Shown: positions 27,813-38,400, numbered from the stretch's first letter. The stretch: 64,000 nt of DNA from Planctomycetota bacterium (GCA_027625095.1 JAQBXN010000012.1:1-64000); one strand, 5' to 3'. Numbers and translations are program-made. Notes: generated by a model not told the origin, from the letters alone.

Positions 27813-30800
27813 ATGATCCAGCACTCAAAAATCATCACGGCCGGACCAGGCGTGGCCGTCATCATCACTGACTTCGTGACGACGGCAAATCAATCACCTT
27901 CCGTCCGAACTGTAGCAAGGGTGAAATGGGACGAAGCGGGTATCGAGATCCGTTTCGACTGTTGGACTGACCAAATCACCGCGAGTGAAAGGCCGCGGAA
28001 CGATCCGGATATGTGGCTCGATGACTCTGTGGAGATCTACCTCGACGTTGGCCACACCCATGACCCTATGAGCCACTGGATGCAGTTCCTTGTCAATGCG
28101 ACAGGCTGCATTTACGAGAAGGACAACCGCAACCGCGATTTCTCCGCGCCCGATTTGCGTGCTTCTGCCCGGAAGACGGACACGGGTTGGAGCGCAGAAG
28201 TCGCAGTGACCTGGAAAGACATCGGCACTGAACCGAAACCCGGGGATGTCTGGGGTTTTAATCTCAACAGGTCGGAATATCCGGCCGGGGAGCATTCTTG
28301 CTATGCGCCTACCGGGGGTAGACATTCCGATATCCACAGTTGGGGACATCTCATTTTCACAGATGACAATGGCGATTACGGCCAGGCGATGGAACGGCTG
28401 GAGGCAAATCATCAACAGCTCGTAGATGAAGAAGAAGCTGAGCGTCGTAAGAAGGAGTTGGACACCAGGCCATTTCCAGACTCGAAGATCAGCAAGAAGC
28501 AGTACAGCGTCTTTATGCGGCCAGAGATTATCGCCGCAGCAAAGCGCAACGCCGAAGACCTCCCGTGGGTTGCAGATGCGGTCAGGCGAATCTTGGAACA
28601 CGCTGAATACTGGAAGCTGATGGATGACGAAGAGGTGTGGGCGCTCGTCTTTGGTACCACGATCACTCGTTCATGGGTCGTCTGGACTCATGGCCACTGC
28701 CCGTCCTGCTCCGCGAAGGTTGTGATGTACAATTGGAAGGCTGACGCCCGAGTGCATCCCTGGAAGATGCAATGTCCTGCCTGTGATGAACTTTTTCCTA
28801 AGAACGACTTTGCTGCCTTTTACCGCAGCGGCATCGATCCGCAGGGCATCTTCGATCCTGAGCTGGCCGATCGCTCTCTGCTTTTTAATACCGAACATCC
28901 AGAACCGGACCACCCGCTACACACGTTCGGGGTCGACGACGGCGAAGGTTATGTGGACGGTGACAAGAGGTGGAGGTTTATCGGCCACTACCTGGTCTGC
29001 GGCCACTGGCGGCAGATCGTGATGGCCGGGATCAGCTCGTTGTCACTAGCGTATTCTGTGACGGGCGAGCCAGTCTACGCACACAAGGTGGGCATCCTGA
29101 TCGATCGAACTGCCGACCTCTATCCGACTTTTGATTACAGTACTCAAGCACTGGTCTACGAATCCGGCGGTTCGGATGGTTATGTCACCATGTGGCACGA
29201 CGCCTGCGAAGAGACCAAGGAAATGGGGTTGGCGTACGATCGCGTGTTTGATGCCATGAAAACGGATGAGGAGTTGGTTCGGTTCCTCGCGGTCAAAGCT
29301 AAACAGTGTGGTCTTGAAAATCCTAAATCGAGCTTCGCCGACATTCAGCGGAATATCGAAGAAAGAATCATCCGGGATGCCCTCGAAAGCTATCCAAAAA
29401 TTCACTCCAACTATCCGCGGGCCCAGGTCACTCAGGCGTTTTTGAAGGCTGTCCTGAACTGGCCGGAAGAACGGGAATCGATCCTTGAACACATCAGTCG
29501 CTTCGTCGATCACAGCACCCGGTTTGATGGCATCACAGGTGAGAAGGGGCTGCCCACCTACTCGGTCTACGTCATCATCCAGATGGCCAACTGTCTGGCG
29601 GAGTTCAGCCGAATCGACGTCGGGTTTCTCTCCCAACTGTTTAAGGCGCGGCCGGCGCTGATGCAGACCTGGCGTTTCTATCTGGATACGCTTTGCCTGG
29701 GGAATTACTACCCACAGATCGGCGATGCGACCTGGTTCGCCAATCGTCACGCCGGCTATGTTGGAGCAAGTTTTCGGCCCATGGCGAATTCCGAATCGAA
29801 CTCGGGCAAGGATGGCGTGTTTAATCCCAGTTCATATTTGCAGCCGTCCATGTTTCGATTCTTCAGGGACCTGTCTCGGCAGACAGCCGACCCTGATTAC
29901 GTGAGACTTCTGTACCGGGCGAACAATTCCAGTCTCGACGGACTCCCACACGATCTCTGGGCGGATAACCCGGACGGATTTCAGAAGGAGGTCGGTGAAG
30001 TCATCCAATCCGAGGGCGCGCAGAGCCGCCTCATCAGTGTGAACAAGGAGGACTGGTGTCTGGCCATTCTGCGTTCAGGTGAGGGAGAGCGTTCCAGGGC
30101 GGCCTGGCTGGATTACGACGCCGGCGGCAGCCATGGGCACATGGACGGAATGAATCTTGGCCTGTTCGCCTTTGGTCTGGATCTGATGCCGGACTTCGGC
30201 TATCCGCCTTTACAGTACGAAGCGAAGAAAGCTCAATGGTATCAATCCACCGCCGCTCACAATACGGTAGTCATCGACGGCGAAAATCAGAAGGGCCACC
30301 ACCTCTCGCACCGCTGGACCGGCTTTCGCAAGGGCCAGACAACTCTCTGGCACGAAGGCGAAGGCTTCCGGGCGATTCGCGTTTCGGGCGCAGATTTGGT
30401 GGACTGCCTTCAATTCGAGCGAACGATCTGCATGGTCGATATCTCGCCGGACGATTTCTATCTGCTCGATATCTTCCGCGTGGTCGGTGGCCGGGAACAC
30501 GCGAAGTTCATGCACAGCCATTTCGGCGAACTGACCACCTCTGGTCTGAACCTGGCGCCCGTCGAAGAGTTCGGTCGCGATACTCAAATGAGAAACTTCC
30601 GGGGAGACCCATCCGCCGCTCCTGGTTGGTCCGCCGACTGGAAAATTTATGACCGCTACGAGCTACTGCCCAAACCGTCGAACATCCATCTGCGCTACAC
30701 CGACCTCACCATCGGCGCCGAAGCCTGTACCTGCGAAGGCTGGGTCGTAGCGGGAATCTACAATTCGCTCGATGAGGCCTGGATTCCCCGACTGATGATT

Positions 30801-31148
30801 CGCCGAAGGAAAGACGAGGGCCTGTTGGCGACCACCTTTGTTTCGATCATTGAGCCATATGAAAATCAGTCCAACCTTGCATCGATACGGCGACTGCCCC
30901 TGCTGTCATCGAATGGGCAAAGTCTGGGTGACGAACACGTAGCCGTGGAAATCGGACTGGCTGACGGACGACGCGATGTGTTATTCGCCGCCGATACGGA
31001 GAATCCCCTCAACAGAAAACCGGAATGGCAAGAGGAGAAGGAATTAGAGCAGCCGGACCTGGGATTGAGCTTCAAGGGGGAGCTTGGCTGGACAAGGTGG
31101 AGCGGTGATTCAGTCCTGGCTGAGGAGCAGATTCCTGGTGGAAACTGA
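27813..31148 (+). CDS. Heparinase II/III-like protein with N-terminal CBM9-like domain
   Basis: 1111 residues. Residues 20-190 form a CBM9-like domain (WDEAGIEIRFDCWTD, DDSVEIYLDVGHTHDP, GWSAEVAVTWKDIG). Residues 245-700 are an alpha/alpha toroid as in alginate and heparin lyases. It includes an internal zinc-ribbon-like pair (HCPSCSAKV and QCPACDELF). Residues about 740-1100 match the heparinase II/III beta-sandwich (DYDAGGSHGHMDGMNLGLFA, DFGYPPL, AAHNTVVIDG). It probably cleaves a uronic-acid polysaccharide by beta-elimination. No signal peptide is visible, so either the start is misplaced or it works on imported oligosaccharides. Confidence 0.8.
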   Translation: MIQHSKIITAGPGVAVIITDFVTTANQSPSVRTVARVKWDEAGIEIRFDCWTDQITASERPRNDPDMWLDDSVEIYLDVGHTHDPMSHWMQFLVNATGCIYEKDNRNRDFSAPDLRASARKTDTGWSAEVAVTWKDIGTEPKPGDVWGFNLNRSEYPAGEHSCYAPTGGRHSDIHSWGHLIFTDDNGDYGQAMERLEANHQQLVDEEEAERRKKELDTRPFPDSKISKKQYSVFMRPEIIAAAKRNAEDLPWVADAVRRILEHAEYWKLMDDEEVWALVFGTTITRSWVVWTHGHCPSCSAKVVMYNWKADARVHPWKMQCPACDELFPKNDFAAFYRSGIDPQGIFDPELADRSLLFNTEHPEPDHPLHTFGVDDGEGYVDGDKRWRFIGHYLVCGHWRQIVMAGISSLSLAYSVTGEPVYAHKVGILIDRTADLYPTFDYSTQALVYESGGSDGYVTMWHDACEETKEMGLAYDRVFDAMKTDEELVRFLAVKAKQCGLENPKSSFADIQRNIEERIIRDALESYPKIHSNYPRAQVTQAFLKAVLNWPEERESILEHISRFVDHSTRFDGITGEKGLPTYSVYVIIQMANCLAEFSRIDVGFLSQLFKARPALMQTWRFYLDTLCLGNYYPQIGDATWFANRHAGYVGASFRPMANSESNSGKDGVFNPSSYLQPSMFRFFRDLSRQTADPDYVRLLYRANNSSLDGLPHDLWADNPDGFQKEVGEVIQSEGAQSRLISVNKEDWCLAILRSGEGERSRAAWLDYDAGGSHGHMDGMNLGLFAFGLDLMPDFGYPPLQYEAKKAQWYQSTAAHNTVVIDGENQKGHHLSHRWTGFRKGQTTLWHEGEGFRAIRVSGADLVDCLQFERTICMVDISPDDFYLLDIFRVVGGREHAKFMHSHFGELTTSGLNLAPVEEFGRDTQMRNFRGDPSAAPGWSADWKIYDRYELLPKPSNIHLRYTDLTIGAEACTCEGWVVAGIYNSLDEAWIPRLMIRRRKDEGLLATTFVSIIEPYENQSNLASIRRLPLLSSNGQSLGDEHVAVEIGLADGRRDVLFAADTENPLNRKPEWQEEKELEQPDLGLSFKGELGWTRWSGDSVLAEEQIPGGN

Positions 31149-31208
31149 AACGCCGGCCGGACAATCAGCGGGGAGGGGTCGAGATCCTGATCCGCTCTCT
31201 TGAAAGGA

Positions 31209-31733
31209 TTACGCCTCGCCATCTTTGACGTCTTCCGATTTGGGTTCGTTCGCGGCGGCCGGCTCGTTATTGTCGGCGATCCGTAGCCCTCCACAGGCGA
31301 CGGTGATGGAACGGAAGGATTCCTCGAAGCGGGCAAAATCTCGAGCTGGGATATTCAGTGATCGAAGAAGGTGACCTCTGGCTGAATCCTGCGACCGTAT
31401 CGACCTGAGAGTCCCTGGCTGATCAGCACGCCCAACAGGGAGTCTTCAGAATCTGCCCGCTGCTTCGCTTCCTGCAAATTGCCGGCGGTGACCTTCTCGA
31501 CTGTGAAGTCACGAGTGCCTGGCTGAACATGGCACTGGCCCGGAAGCGGTGCAACCGCTCGGGATCGTTACGTGAATATCGAAACCGTCGGCCCAAAGTA
31601 TCACCTCGCGGATCTCGGCGAAGGAGTCTTCACTCCCGCGTCCTGCAATCCGTGCAGTGGCCTCGGCCAGCCCTCCAGCAACGGATCCTGGAACAGATCG
31701 CAGAGCTCTTCTGTGGCCGTTACTTCACCGGTG
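31209..31733 (-). pseudogene. Frame-broken coding relic of unknown family
   Basis: Minus-strand protein-like sequence continues through this gap but changes frame at least three times. Pieces in order: NADTGEVTATEELCDLFQDP near 31735-31675; GLAEATARIAGRGSEDSFAE then VILWADGFDIHVTIPSG to about 31560; VEKVTAGNLQEAKQRADSED, then VLISQGLSGRYGRRIQPEV, closed by TGA at 31355-31357; and LNIPARDFARFEESFRSITV, then GLRIADNNEP and an acidic tail, closed by TAA at 31209-31211. Each switch would repair a stop. I do not recognise the family. Sequencing errors are an alternative explanation. Confidence 0.5.
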
Positions 31734-32291
31734 TCAGCATTGGGCTCGAAACCGTTTCTTCAGATCCGGCGGTTCGAGATCGATGCGCGGAATGCTGTGC
31801 GATGCCCGGCCTCCAACCTTTGCTACCAGGCATGTAGGCCCGGAGGCGGCGTAATGCTGTTTGAAGAGTTTGGTGAACGTGGCCAGATCCCCGGCCCGGT
31901 CGACGATGGGATAACCGCTGGCTTCGGCGTGTCCGGCGAGGTCGCGACCTTCAGAGATGGAAGGCTGGTTGCCTGTGGATTCGTATGCCTCGTTGTCGAG
32001 GATGATATGTTTGAAATTGCCGGGGGCTTCGTGAGCAATCAGGGGCAATGTGCCGAGGCTCATCAGCGCGCTGCCGTCCCCTTCGACGACCACTACGCGG
32101 CGGTCTGGCTTATTGAGTGCGAGACCGAGCCCCATGGCGGCGAGCAGGCCCATGCTGCCGATCATGTAGAAGTTGGTATCACGATCCTTTGCCGAAAATG
32201 CCTCTCGGGAGATCATGCCGGTGGTGAAAAGGGCGAGGTCTGTATCGCCGAGATTTGCGAGGATTTGTTCGATGGCTTCCGAGCGTTTCAT
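31734..32291 (-). CDS. TPP-dependent 2-oxoacid decarboxylase, beta subunit (ComE/Ppd-like)
   Basis: 185 residues. This is the TPP/Mg-binding half of a split decarboxylase: VVVVEGDGSALMSLGTLPLI followed by FKHIILDNEAYESTGNQPS, the GDG...N motif of the family. Split enzymes of this type decarboxylate sulfopyruvate (ComDE) or phosphonopyruvate, giving sulfoacetaldehyde or phosphonoacetaldehyde. Sequence alone does not decide between them. Its start overlaps the end of the alpha-subunit gene by four bases. Confidence 0.8.
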   Translation of the reverse strand: MKRSEAIEQILANLGDTDLALFTTGMISREAFSAKDRDTNFYMIGSMGLLAAMGLGLALNKPDRRVVVVEGDGSALMSLGTLPLIAHEAPGNFKHIILDNEAYESTGNQPSISEGRDLAGHAEASGYPIVDRAGDLATFTKLFKQHYAASGPTCLVAKVGGRASHSIPRIDLEPPDLKKRFRAQC

Positions 32292-32779
32292 CCTATGGCC
32301 CCCTTTCGAACGATGATGGCGAACGGCCGTTGTTCCCTATCCATGTATTCGGTGGCTTCGTCCAGGGAGGTCTCAAAGTTATCGTCTTCGAGCAGTCGAT
32401 GGGGAACGCCAATAAGTTCGAGGATGTCGAGCATCTTGTCGCCCATGAGTATGTGTTCGGGCGCGTCCTTGCCCTGATATCCGCGCCAGGTGATGAACAT
32501 GAGGATGGGCACTTCATACATCAGGCTGTATGAAGTCAGGCCGTTGATGATGTTTCCAAGCCCGGAATTCTGGATCAGGATGCCGGTTCGCTTTCCGGCA
32601 AAATATCCGCCACTGGCGACGCCAAGCGCGAGGTCTTCTCTGACTGCAGGGACGTATTGGATACCGGGCACATCCGGCACAGCGGCGAGCGCTTCCGTAA
32701 GGATGGAGCAGGGCACACCTGAGAAGAAATTAAAATCTCTTGCTCTCAGCGCGGCCCAGAATTCTTTGGCTGGAATCAT
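32288..32779 (-). CDS. TPP-dependent 2-oxoacid decarboxylase, alpha subunit (ComD/Ppd-like)
   Basis: 163 residues from the ATG at 32779. A GTG at 32824 is possible, but the added codons are built from a 7-bp repeat. This is the pyrimidine-binding half: FNFFSGVPCSILTEALAA, VPAVREDLALGVASGGYFAG with the conserved catalytic glutamate, and QNSGLGNIINGLTSYSLMYE. Together with the beta subunit it would decarboxylate sulfopyruvate or phosphonopyruvate. It lies about 80 bases downstream of squalene-hopene cyclase on the same strand, suggesting co-transcription. Confidence 0.8.
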   Translation of the reverse strand: MIPAKEFWAALRARDFNFFSGVPCSILTEALAAVPDVPGIQYVPAVREDLALGVASGGYFAGKRTGILIQNSGLGNIINGLTSYSLMYEVPILMFITWRGYQGKDAPEHILMGDKMLDILELIGVPHRLLEDDNFETSLDEATEYMDREQRPFAIIVRKGAIG

Positions 32780-32785
32780 GGAAGA

Positions 32786-32806
32786 ATGGTTGATGGTTGA
32801 TGGATA
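32786..32806. repeat. 7-bp-periodic repeat, ATGGTTG family
   Basis: Three consecutive heptamers on the plus strand (ATGGTTG twice, then ATGGATA) lie in the spacer between squalene-hopene cyclase and the alpha subunit of the decarboxylase. The same unit recurs at 54726-54746. Confidence 0.6.
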
Positions 32807-32860
32807 AGCCCCATTACCGAACACCTTTTAGATCTGTTCGAGCGGAAAATTGGCGGTTCG

Positions 32861-34870
32861 TTAGTCGTCCCTGTAATGGCTGAGCGCCAGGAGAGGGAAG
32901 TAATGACGATACATGGTGTATTCGAGGTAGTACACCTTCGGGAAGCCGGTACCCGTGAACCAGTCTTCATCCCAACTGCCGTCCGGATTTTGTGTTTCGA
33001 TGAGATAACGAATGCCCTCCTGCACCGCGTGGTTTGAAGCATGGCCCGCGGCAATGAGCCCCATGAGTGCCCAGGCAGTCTGACTGGGGGTGCTCGGGCC
33101 GATGCCCTTGAGTTCGGGGTGTTCGTAGGAATCGCACGATTCGCCCCAGCCGCCGTCTTCGTTCTGAATACTGAACAGCCAGCCGGCACCTCGCTGCAGC
33201 CACGGCTTTACCATGTCTTCACCTATTTGGGCCATCCCGCGCAGCACCTGCCAGGTACCGTAAATGTAGTTGACGCCCCATCGGCCATACCAGCAACCCT
33301 CCGGCTCTTGCTCCCGTTTGATGAAATCAACAGCCCGAATTACTGCCGGATGATTCCGCGGCACTCCGACGGGCCCGAAATGCTCGAGCATGCGGCTGGT
33401 AAGATCCGCGGTACTGGGATCGAGCATGGCGTTGTGATCTGCAAAAGGAACCTTCTCGAATACTTCCTTATTGTTGTCGCGATCAAAGGCGCCCCAGCCC
33501 CCGTCAGCGCCCTGCATGGTGAACAGCCACTTAAGGCCGCGATCCATGGCTTCCCGGACCCCATTGATTCGGCCTGGTGCACCCATGCTGTCGAGAGCCA
33601 TCATTACCATGACAGTGTCGTCCACGTCCGGGTAGAACTGATTGTGAAATTCAAAATACCAGCCGGAGACAGGTTCGACCGGGGTGCGGTGAAACCAGTC
33701 CCCTGCAAAACGGCATTCTTTGCCGGCCATCCAACGAGCGGCCTTTTCCATTTGCGGGTGGTCGACCCCAAGGCCCGATTTGCCGAGGGCAAGGGAGCAG
33801 ATAGCAGTATCCCAGACGGGTGAAAAACAGGGCTGAAAGAGGATCCGGTCGTCCTCTTCTATCATCAACGCCATAAACTCATCCATAGCTGACTTTCGTT
33901 TTGGATGATCCTCCGCGTAGCCGAGGCAATCCATTGCAACTACGGCATTCATCATGGATGGATACACCGCGCCCAGACCACCGGGCACGACTCGTTCGAG
34001 CATCCACTCTTCGGCCTTGGCAAGCGATTTCTTTCGCCAGGGCTTGAACGGAAGCTTTTCGATGGTCTTGGCGATTTCACTCAGTGAGTAAAAAAAGTGT
34101 TCCCATCCATAACGGCCGTTCTCGCTGTTACTGTCTAACCCCCTCTGCCGGGGATTCGAAAAGAGCTCAGCGATGCTGATGCCTGCCGGCAGCGGTTTGA
34201 GTGGCTTGGTCGCCCAGATAATCGTAAGCGGCACGAGAATGGCCCGTGACCATGAAGACATCTCCCACACATTCAAATAAAAGGTCTCCGGCATGAACAT
34301 GAGCTCCGGCGGAACTGCCGGAACTTCGTTCCAGCCGAACACTCCGAACATGGCGAGATAAATCTTGGTGAAGGAATTCACTTTATCCATGCCGCCCATC
34401 CGCAACACTTCCGCACATGCCCCTTTCATGATCGGATCCTCGGCACTGTATCCCGCAAGCTTGAGCGCAAAATATGCTTTGACCGTCGCGCTAACGTCGG
34501 AGGGCGCGCCCGGATAGAGTCCCCAGCCCCCGGCTTCGTTCCGTTTACTGAGTATGAATTTCACACCTTTGCGTACGTGGGATTCGTTCACCGCACCGAG
34601 GAAGTGCATCAACATGATGTAGTCGGAAACAAGCGTGCCATCCCAGTTGCCCAGAAAACCGCACCAGTAACCTTCTTCGTGCTGCCGCCCGAGGAGGTAA
34701 TTCTGTGAGCGGGCTATGGCCTCCCTCAAGGCAGAATTCTGTCCTTCAGCATTGCTGCGGGTGGTATTCCCGCGATCGGTACCCAGTGGAGTTGCCACAT
34801 AACCTTCCGATTCACAAGCAGTTCCCTCAGGATCTCCGGCCTCAATATCAGACAAAGTTGCTTCCGTCAT
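32861..34870 (-). CDS. shc: Squalene-hopene cyclase
   Basis: 669 residues from the ATG at 34870, which has GAGAGGC upstream. The catalytic DxDD motif is present as YPDVDDTVMVMMAL near residue 413. QW repeats appear as QGADGGWGAF, EGCWYGRWGVNYIYG, QNEDGGWGES and QNPDGSWDED, and the N-terminal WCGFLGNWDGTLVSDYIML is typical. The enzyme sits on the inner face of the membrane and cyclises squalene to hopene or diplopterol, the base of hopanoids. It has a normal length for the family apart from a polar N-terminal extension of about 45 residues. No other hopanoid gene is adjacent in this window. Confidence 0.93.
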   Translation of the reverse strand: MTEATLSDIEAGDPEGTACESEGYVATPLGTDRGNTTRSNAEGQNSALREAIARSQNYLLGRQHEEGYWCGFLGNWDGTLVSDYIMLMHFLGAVNESHVRKGVKFILSKRNEAGGWGLYPGAPSDVSATVKAYFALKLAGYSAEDPIMKGACAEVLRMGGMDKVNSFTKIYLAMFGVFGWNEVPAVPPELMFMPETFYLNVWEMSSWSRAILVPLTIIWATKPLKPLPAGISIAELFSNPRQRGLDSNSENGRYGWEHFFYSLSEIAKTIEKLPFKPWRKKSLAKAEEWMLERVVPGGLGAVYPSMMNAVVAMDCLGYAEDHPKRKSAMDEFMALMIEEDDRILFQPCFSPVWDTAICSLALGKSGLGVDHPQMEKAARWMAGKECRFAGDWFHRTPVEPVSGWYFEFHNQFYPDVDDTVMVMMALDSMGAPGRINGVREAMDRGLKWLFTMQGADGGWGAFDRDNNKEVFEKVPFADHNAMLDPSTADLTSRMLEHFGPVGVPRNHPAVIRAVDFIKREQEPEGCWYGRWGVNYIYGTWQVLRGMAQIGEDMVKPWLQRGAGWLFSIQNEDGGWGESCDSYEHPELKGIGPSTPSQTAWALMGLIAAGHASNHAVQEGIRYLIETQNPDGSWDEDWFTGTGFPKVYYLEYTMYRHYFPLLALSHYRDD

Positions 34871-35168
34871 GGTTAGCCTCTCGCCATTCGGCCGCGCACC
34901 TCTCCTTAGCACGCGTGCCGCACCCTCGATTGATTCTGCTTAAGAGTTTCGTTCGCCGTAGGAAAGCCGCATTTATACCGACTTGATAGTGGGTCGCAAT
35001 CACCGGATGCTCTGGTAGAAATCGGGAGCTTGGAGCCCCCTTGGGATGAAGGATCCAGCAGGCCGCGGCCGCGGGAGATTTCACCCCGATACTGGCGAAT
35101 GTCCTGTCTTGCGCTTTACTTACCAACTTCCCCCTCACACACAAGAAGAGGTAACAGGAGTGTTTGCA

Positions 35169-35360
35169 ATGTTAGGTAACCTTGGACCGTTTGAAATGGT
35201 GGTCATCCTCGTGGTGGCTCTCCTTCTCTTTGGTTCGCGTCTCCCGAGCGTTGCCAGAAAGATGGGACGTTCGATTACCGAATTCAAGAAGGGCTTAAAG
35301 GACGTCGAAAGTGATGTCAAAGACGCAATGGATGACTCGGAAAACGATATAAAGACCTGA
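35169..35360 (+). CDS. tatA: Twin-arginine translocase subunit TatA
   Basis: 63 residues from the ATG at 35169, eight bases after AGGAG. One N-terminal membrane helix (GPFEMVVILVVALLLFG) is followed by the hinge SRLPSVARKMG and an amphipathic helix (SITEFKKGLKDVESDVKDAM), ending in an acidic tail. This is the TatA/E pattern of the channel-forming subunit that exports folded proteins with RR signals. It is monocistronic: a terminator follows within 25 bases, and tatB/tatC are not in the window. Confidence 0.88.
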   Translation: MLGNLGPFEMVVILVVALLLFGSRLPSVARKMGRSITEFKKGLKDVESDVKDAMDDSENDIKT

Positions 35361-35383
35361 ACCAAATTTGGCCCGGTATATAG

Positions 35384-35413
35384 AGCAGCTCGCCATGTGC
35401 GAGCTGCTTTTTT
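35384..35413 (+). terminator. Rho-independent terminator after tatA
   Basis: A 9-bp perfect stem (AGCAGCTCG with CGAGCTGCT, 7-base loop) is followed by six T. Confidence 0.92.
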
Positions 35414-35497
35414 ATGTACGCTTCTGATTCCGGATCGTTGCATGTCTGCAGCCGGGCCGTGGCTGATTCCGTCAATCCAACGATCCAATCCAAACCG

Positions 35498-38400
35498 CTA
35501 ATACCTCAAAAAGTCCGCCACTGAATCGAGATACTCTTTCGTCGGCTCGGCGTAGTTCTTCAAGTTGCGAACTTTGCGCGCCTTTTCGAGTTCCTCCATG
35601 AGAAAGCGCAGGTGAGGGTCGCCGCCCTGGTCCCCCTTTGTAGCAGGAGGCTTCTGCCCTCCGATGCCGGCAAGCTCGGTTCGGATTAACCGGAACAGAA
35701 AAACCGACCAGGTAAAGCCGTCCTCAAGTCGCTGGCGATCTGGTGTAGCGTCCAGAGCTTCCAGGATTCCCAGCACGATCTGGCGTCGTGCAAAAGATGC
35801 CTGGGATAACAGACGCCGGCGCGCATGTTCGGCGTCGGTGCGATATGGCTTTTCCCAGATGCCCTCCGGGCCGCCCCGGAAGCTTGCCTTCCAGCCGCCG
35901 GTTTCGCGTTCACTCTCAAGCTCACGGAAAATCTTTCGAGTCGTCTGAAGGGCCTCCTCGAGAACAAACAGACGCTCCTGAATTCTGGGCTTCGATGCCG
36001 CCTCCTCTGGTTTCAAATCCAGCCTGGCGATTCTTCCCTCCGCCTCGGTAAGCAGTACCTTGGTATCGGCCTGGAGTTCGCCTTCGCCCGCCTGCTCCAG
36101 AAGACCGGCGAAGGCCCTGAGTTGGTCCAGACACTTCGAGATCATAGAACTATACTCGGTAGCAGATTCTGCAGGCTCTTTGCCGCCCATTGACTGCAGG
36201 ATTTTCCTCGCAGAATGGAGAGCAGCGACTGCGCTCTTCAGTCTCGCGGCGTTTGCCTGCAACAGGATGATGCCGGCCTCCGGATACTTCTCGACAAAGG
36301 CCTTTGCGCTCTTAGCGGCGTCCGGGCCTCGCACGGAGAGCGAGGCATTGACGTATTCTCGGGTGCGCATGAAGTCTTCATAAATAGCGTATTTCGCCGT
36401 CTCCTCTTCGCTGGCGATGGTGCCACCCGCGAACTCCTCCCGCAGATTTTCCAGTCTGCTTTTCATGGACTGCATCTGCAACGAGTACCGTTGCAGGTCA
36501 GAACTGAGGGCGGTTATCTCCGCAGCCCCAATGCTGGTATTGCCGGCCTGCTTCTTGAGCGATTCGACAATCGTCGCCGAGCGGAGGATAAACCGGCTGG
36601 TGGCCTCACGCAGTTTGAGCAGCAGCATTTCAACCCGAGCCCCTTCGCTGTTCTGGGGATCTAAATACAGTTCAAGCAGCAGACGATCAGAAACTCGCTT
36701 CAGGTTGTCGAGGGTTTCCTGATGGATGTTAACGAGCTGTCTAAGTCCCTTTGCCGCGTCCTCGGGTTTGTTCTGCAACTGCAGTTGCGCAAGCCCCTTC
36801 TCGGCCACAAGGGCCTTGTCAAAGTCATCAACAATGCTGGAGAGCAATTTCTGGGTGGGCTGAGCTGCCAGAAGTTCGCTTGCGTCGTCGTGCAGATCAT
36901 TCAATGCAGCCGAGAAACGCGCAGACTGATCACCATCAGGCCAGACAGCCGGCTGTGCTTGAACGATCTCCTCAATAGGCACCTCCTGCTCAGAGTTCAA
37001 GTTTTTTAGCTGCGGGAGCTGCGTCGCCGCCTCGCTTTCATACGCTCGCCGCTCAGCGGCCAGCAGATGCAGTTCGATGACCTTTTCGGTATTAGAAATC
37101 TTTTCGAGCCCGGCGACGCTGTCCGCCTGCCACAGGTAGGCTGCGCGATGAAGGCCAGTGGGCTCGGATCGAGTCTGGGCCCGCGGTGTCTTGCTCCCGG
37201 CACCAAGCGCGGCATTGGTCAGAATGCCATGCGCCGAACCGAATGGGTTTTGTGTTTGAAACAGATAATCCTGCTTGAGGAACTGGATCGAGTTTTCATG
37301 CCGTGGCTGCTTGCCTGCAGCCGCCAGGGCGGCGTCGTAGAGACCCGAGGACTGCCTCCGGGAGGAACTTTCGGAATCAAGCAGAGCCGAAAAATGTGGC
37401 AGCAACTCGGTGATGAGGGATGCGATGGCCGTGGCAACTTTGCCGGTGGAGTCCATACGTTTCTTTGTCGAGCCGCGTTTCATGTAATAGGCCGCTGTAT
37501 TCAGTTCTCCGACCGCAGCGGTAAGTTTGGCTGCCTCAAGTTGTGGGATCTGGCGGGCCGAATTCAGAAGCTGGTCACCAATATCCTGCAGGGTGTCGAG
37601 GAAGAGCCTTGCCCGGCGTTGCACGGCCTCCGATTTTTCCAACGATGCATTCGCGTCGAGTCCGGCAAGCATCTCCTGGATGTTGAGCGCTTCGTAGCGC
37701 ATCCCGAAAAGACGCCAGGTGAGATTCTTGAGCAATCGATAGTGGGTCAGCCCGCGAAGGATCGTTCGTAACTCGTTTAACTTTTCAGTCCGATGAGCAA
37801 AAGGATCTTCAGGAAGCAAAGTGGATGCACAGGCAACGAGGAGCAGCCCGCTGATCCGCCGAAGATCTTCCTTATTTGTAGCCGCGTCTGTGAGATGATG
37901 TTCAAGTTCCAGCAGATCGAGGAGAGCCAGAATGGAGGGCGAACCGGGCAGCTCGATGCCACTTTCTTTTGCTGCTTTCTGGATTTTCTCGAAGGCCGAT
38001 TGTTCGATATCGAGAGCCAGGCCCGGCGAAGATGATTCCGGCCTTTTACTCTCGCTGATCAGCATCAGGGCTTCATCGACGAAACGGAGGGCTGCCAGCC
38101 GTTTGCGTTCGTTTTCGCCGCGGGTGAAGGAAACCACAAAGATCATGATCTCGCGGGATTCGCCGTCGTTGCCTGCGGAGTCCCTGGCCCGCAGGCGGAG
38201 CCCGATGACGTCACCAGGGATGGCGCCGGTCTTATCAAGATCGAACGCGGTCTTTACGTTAATTGTTTTTGTGCCCTGTGTTTCCAAAGGGATCGGAATT
38301 TCTTTAGGCGCGGTCTCCATTTCCGCACTCGGGTTGAGAGTGTACCGAAGCGAGAGTTCCTGCAGGCCAAGGTCATCTTCAACCACTGCCTGCACGGGAA

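Noticed and set aside
31572..32477. A 301-codon plus-strand open frame across the decarboxylase genes.
   Set aside because: The minus-strand TPP-binding motifs are unmistakable; the plus reading has no domain or ribosome site.
35455..35497. Repeated TTGGAT words after the tatA terminator, considered as another heptad cluster.
   Set aside because: The spacing between copies is 5 and 8 bases, not a constant 7.
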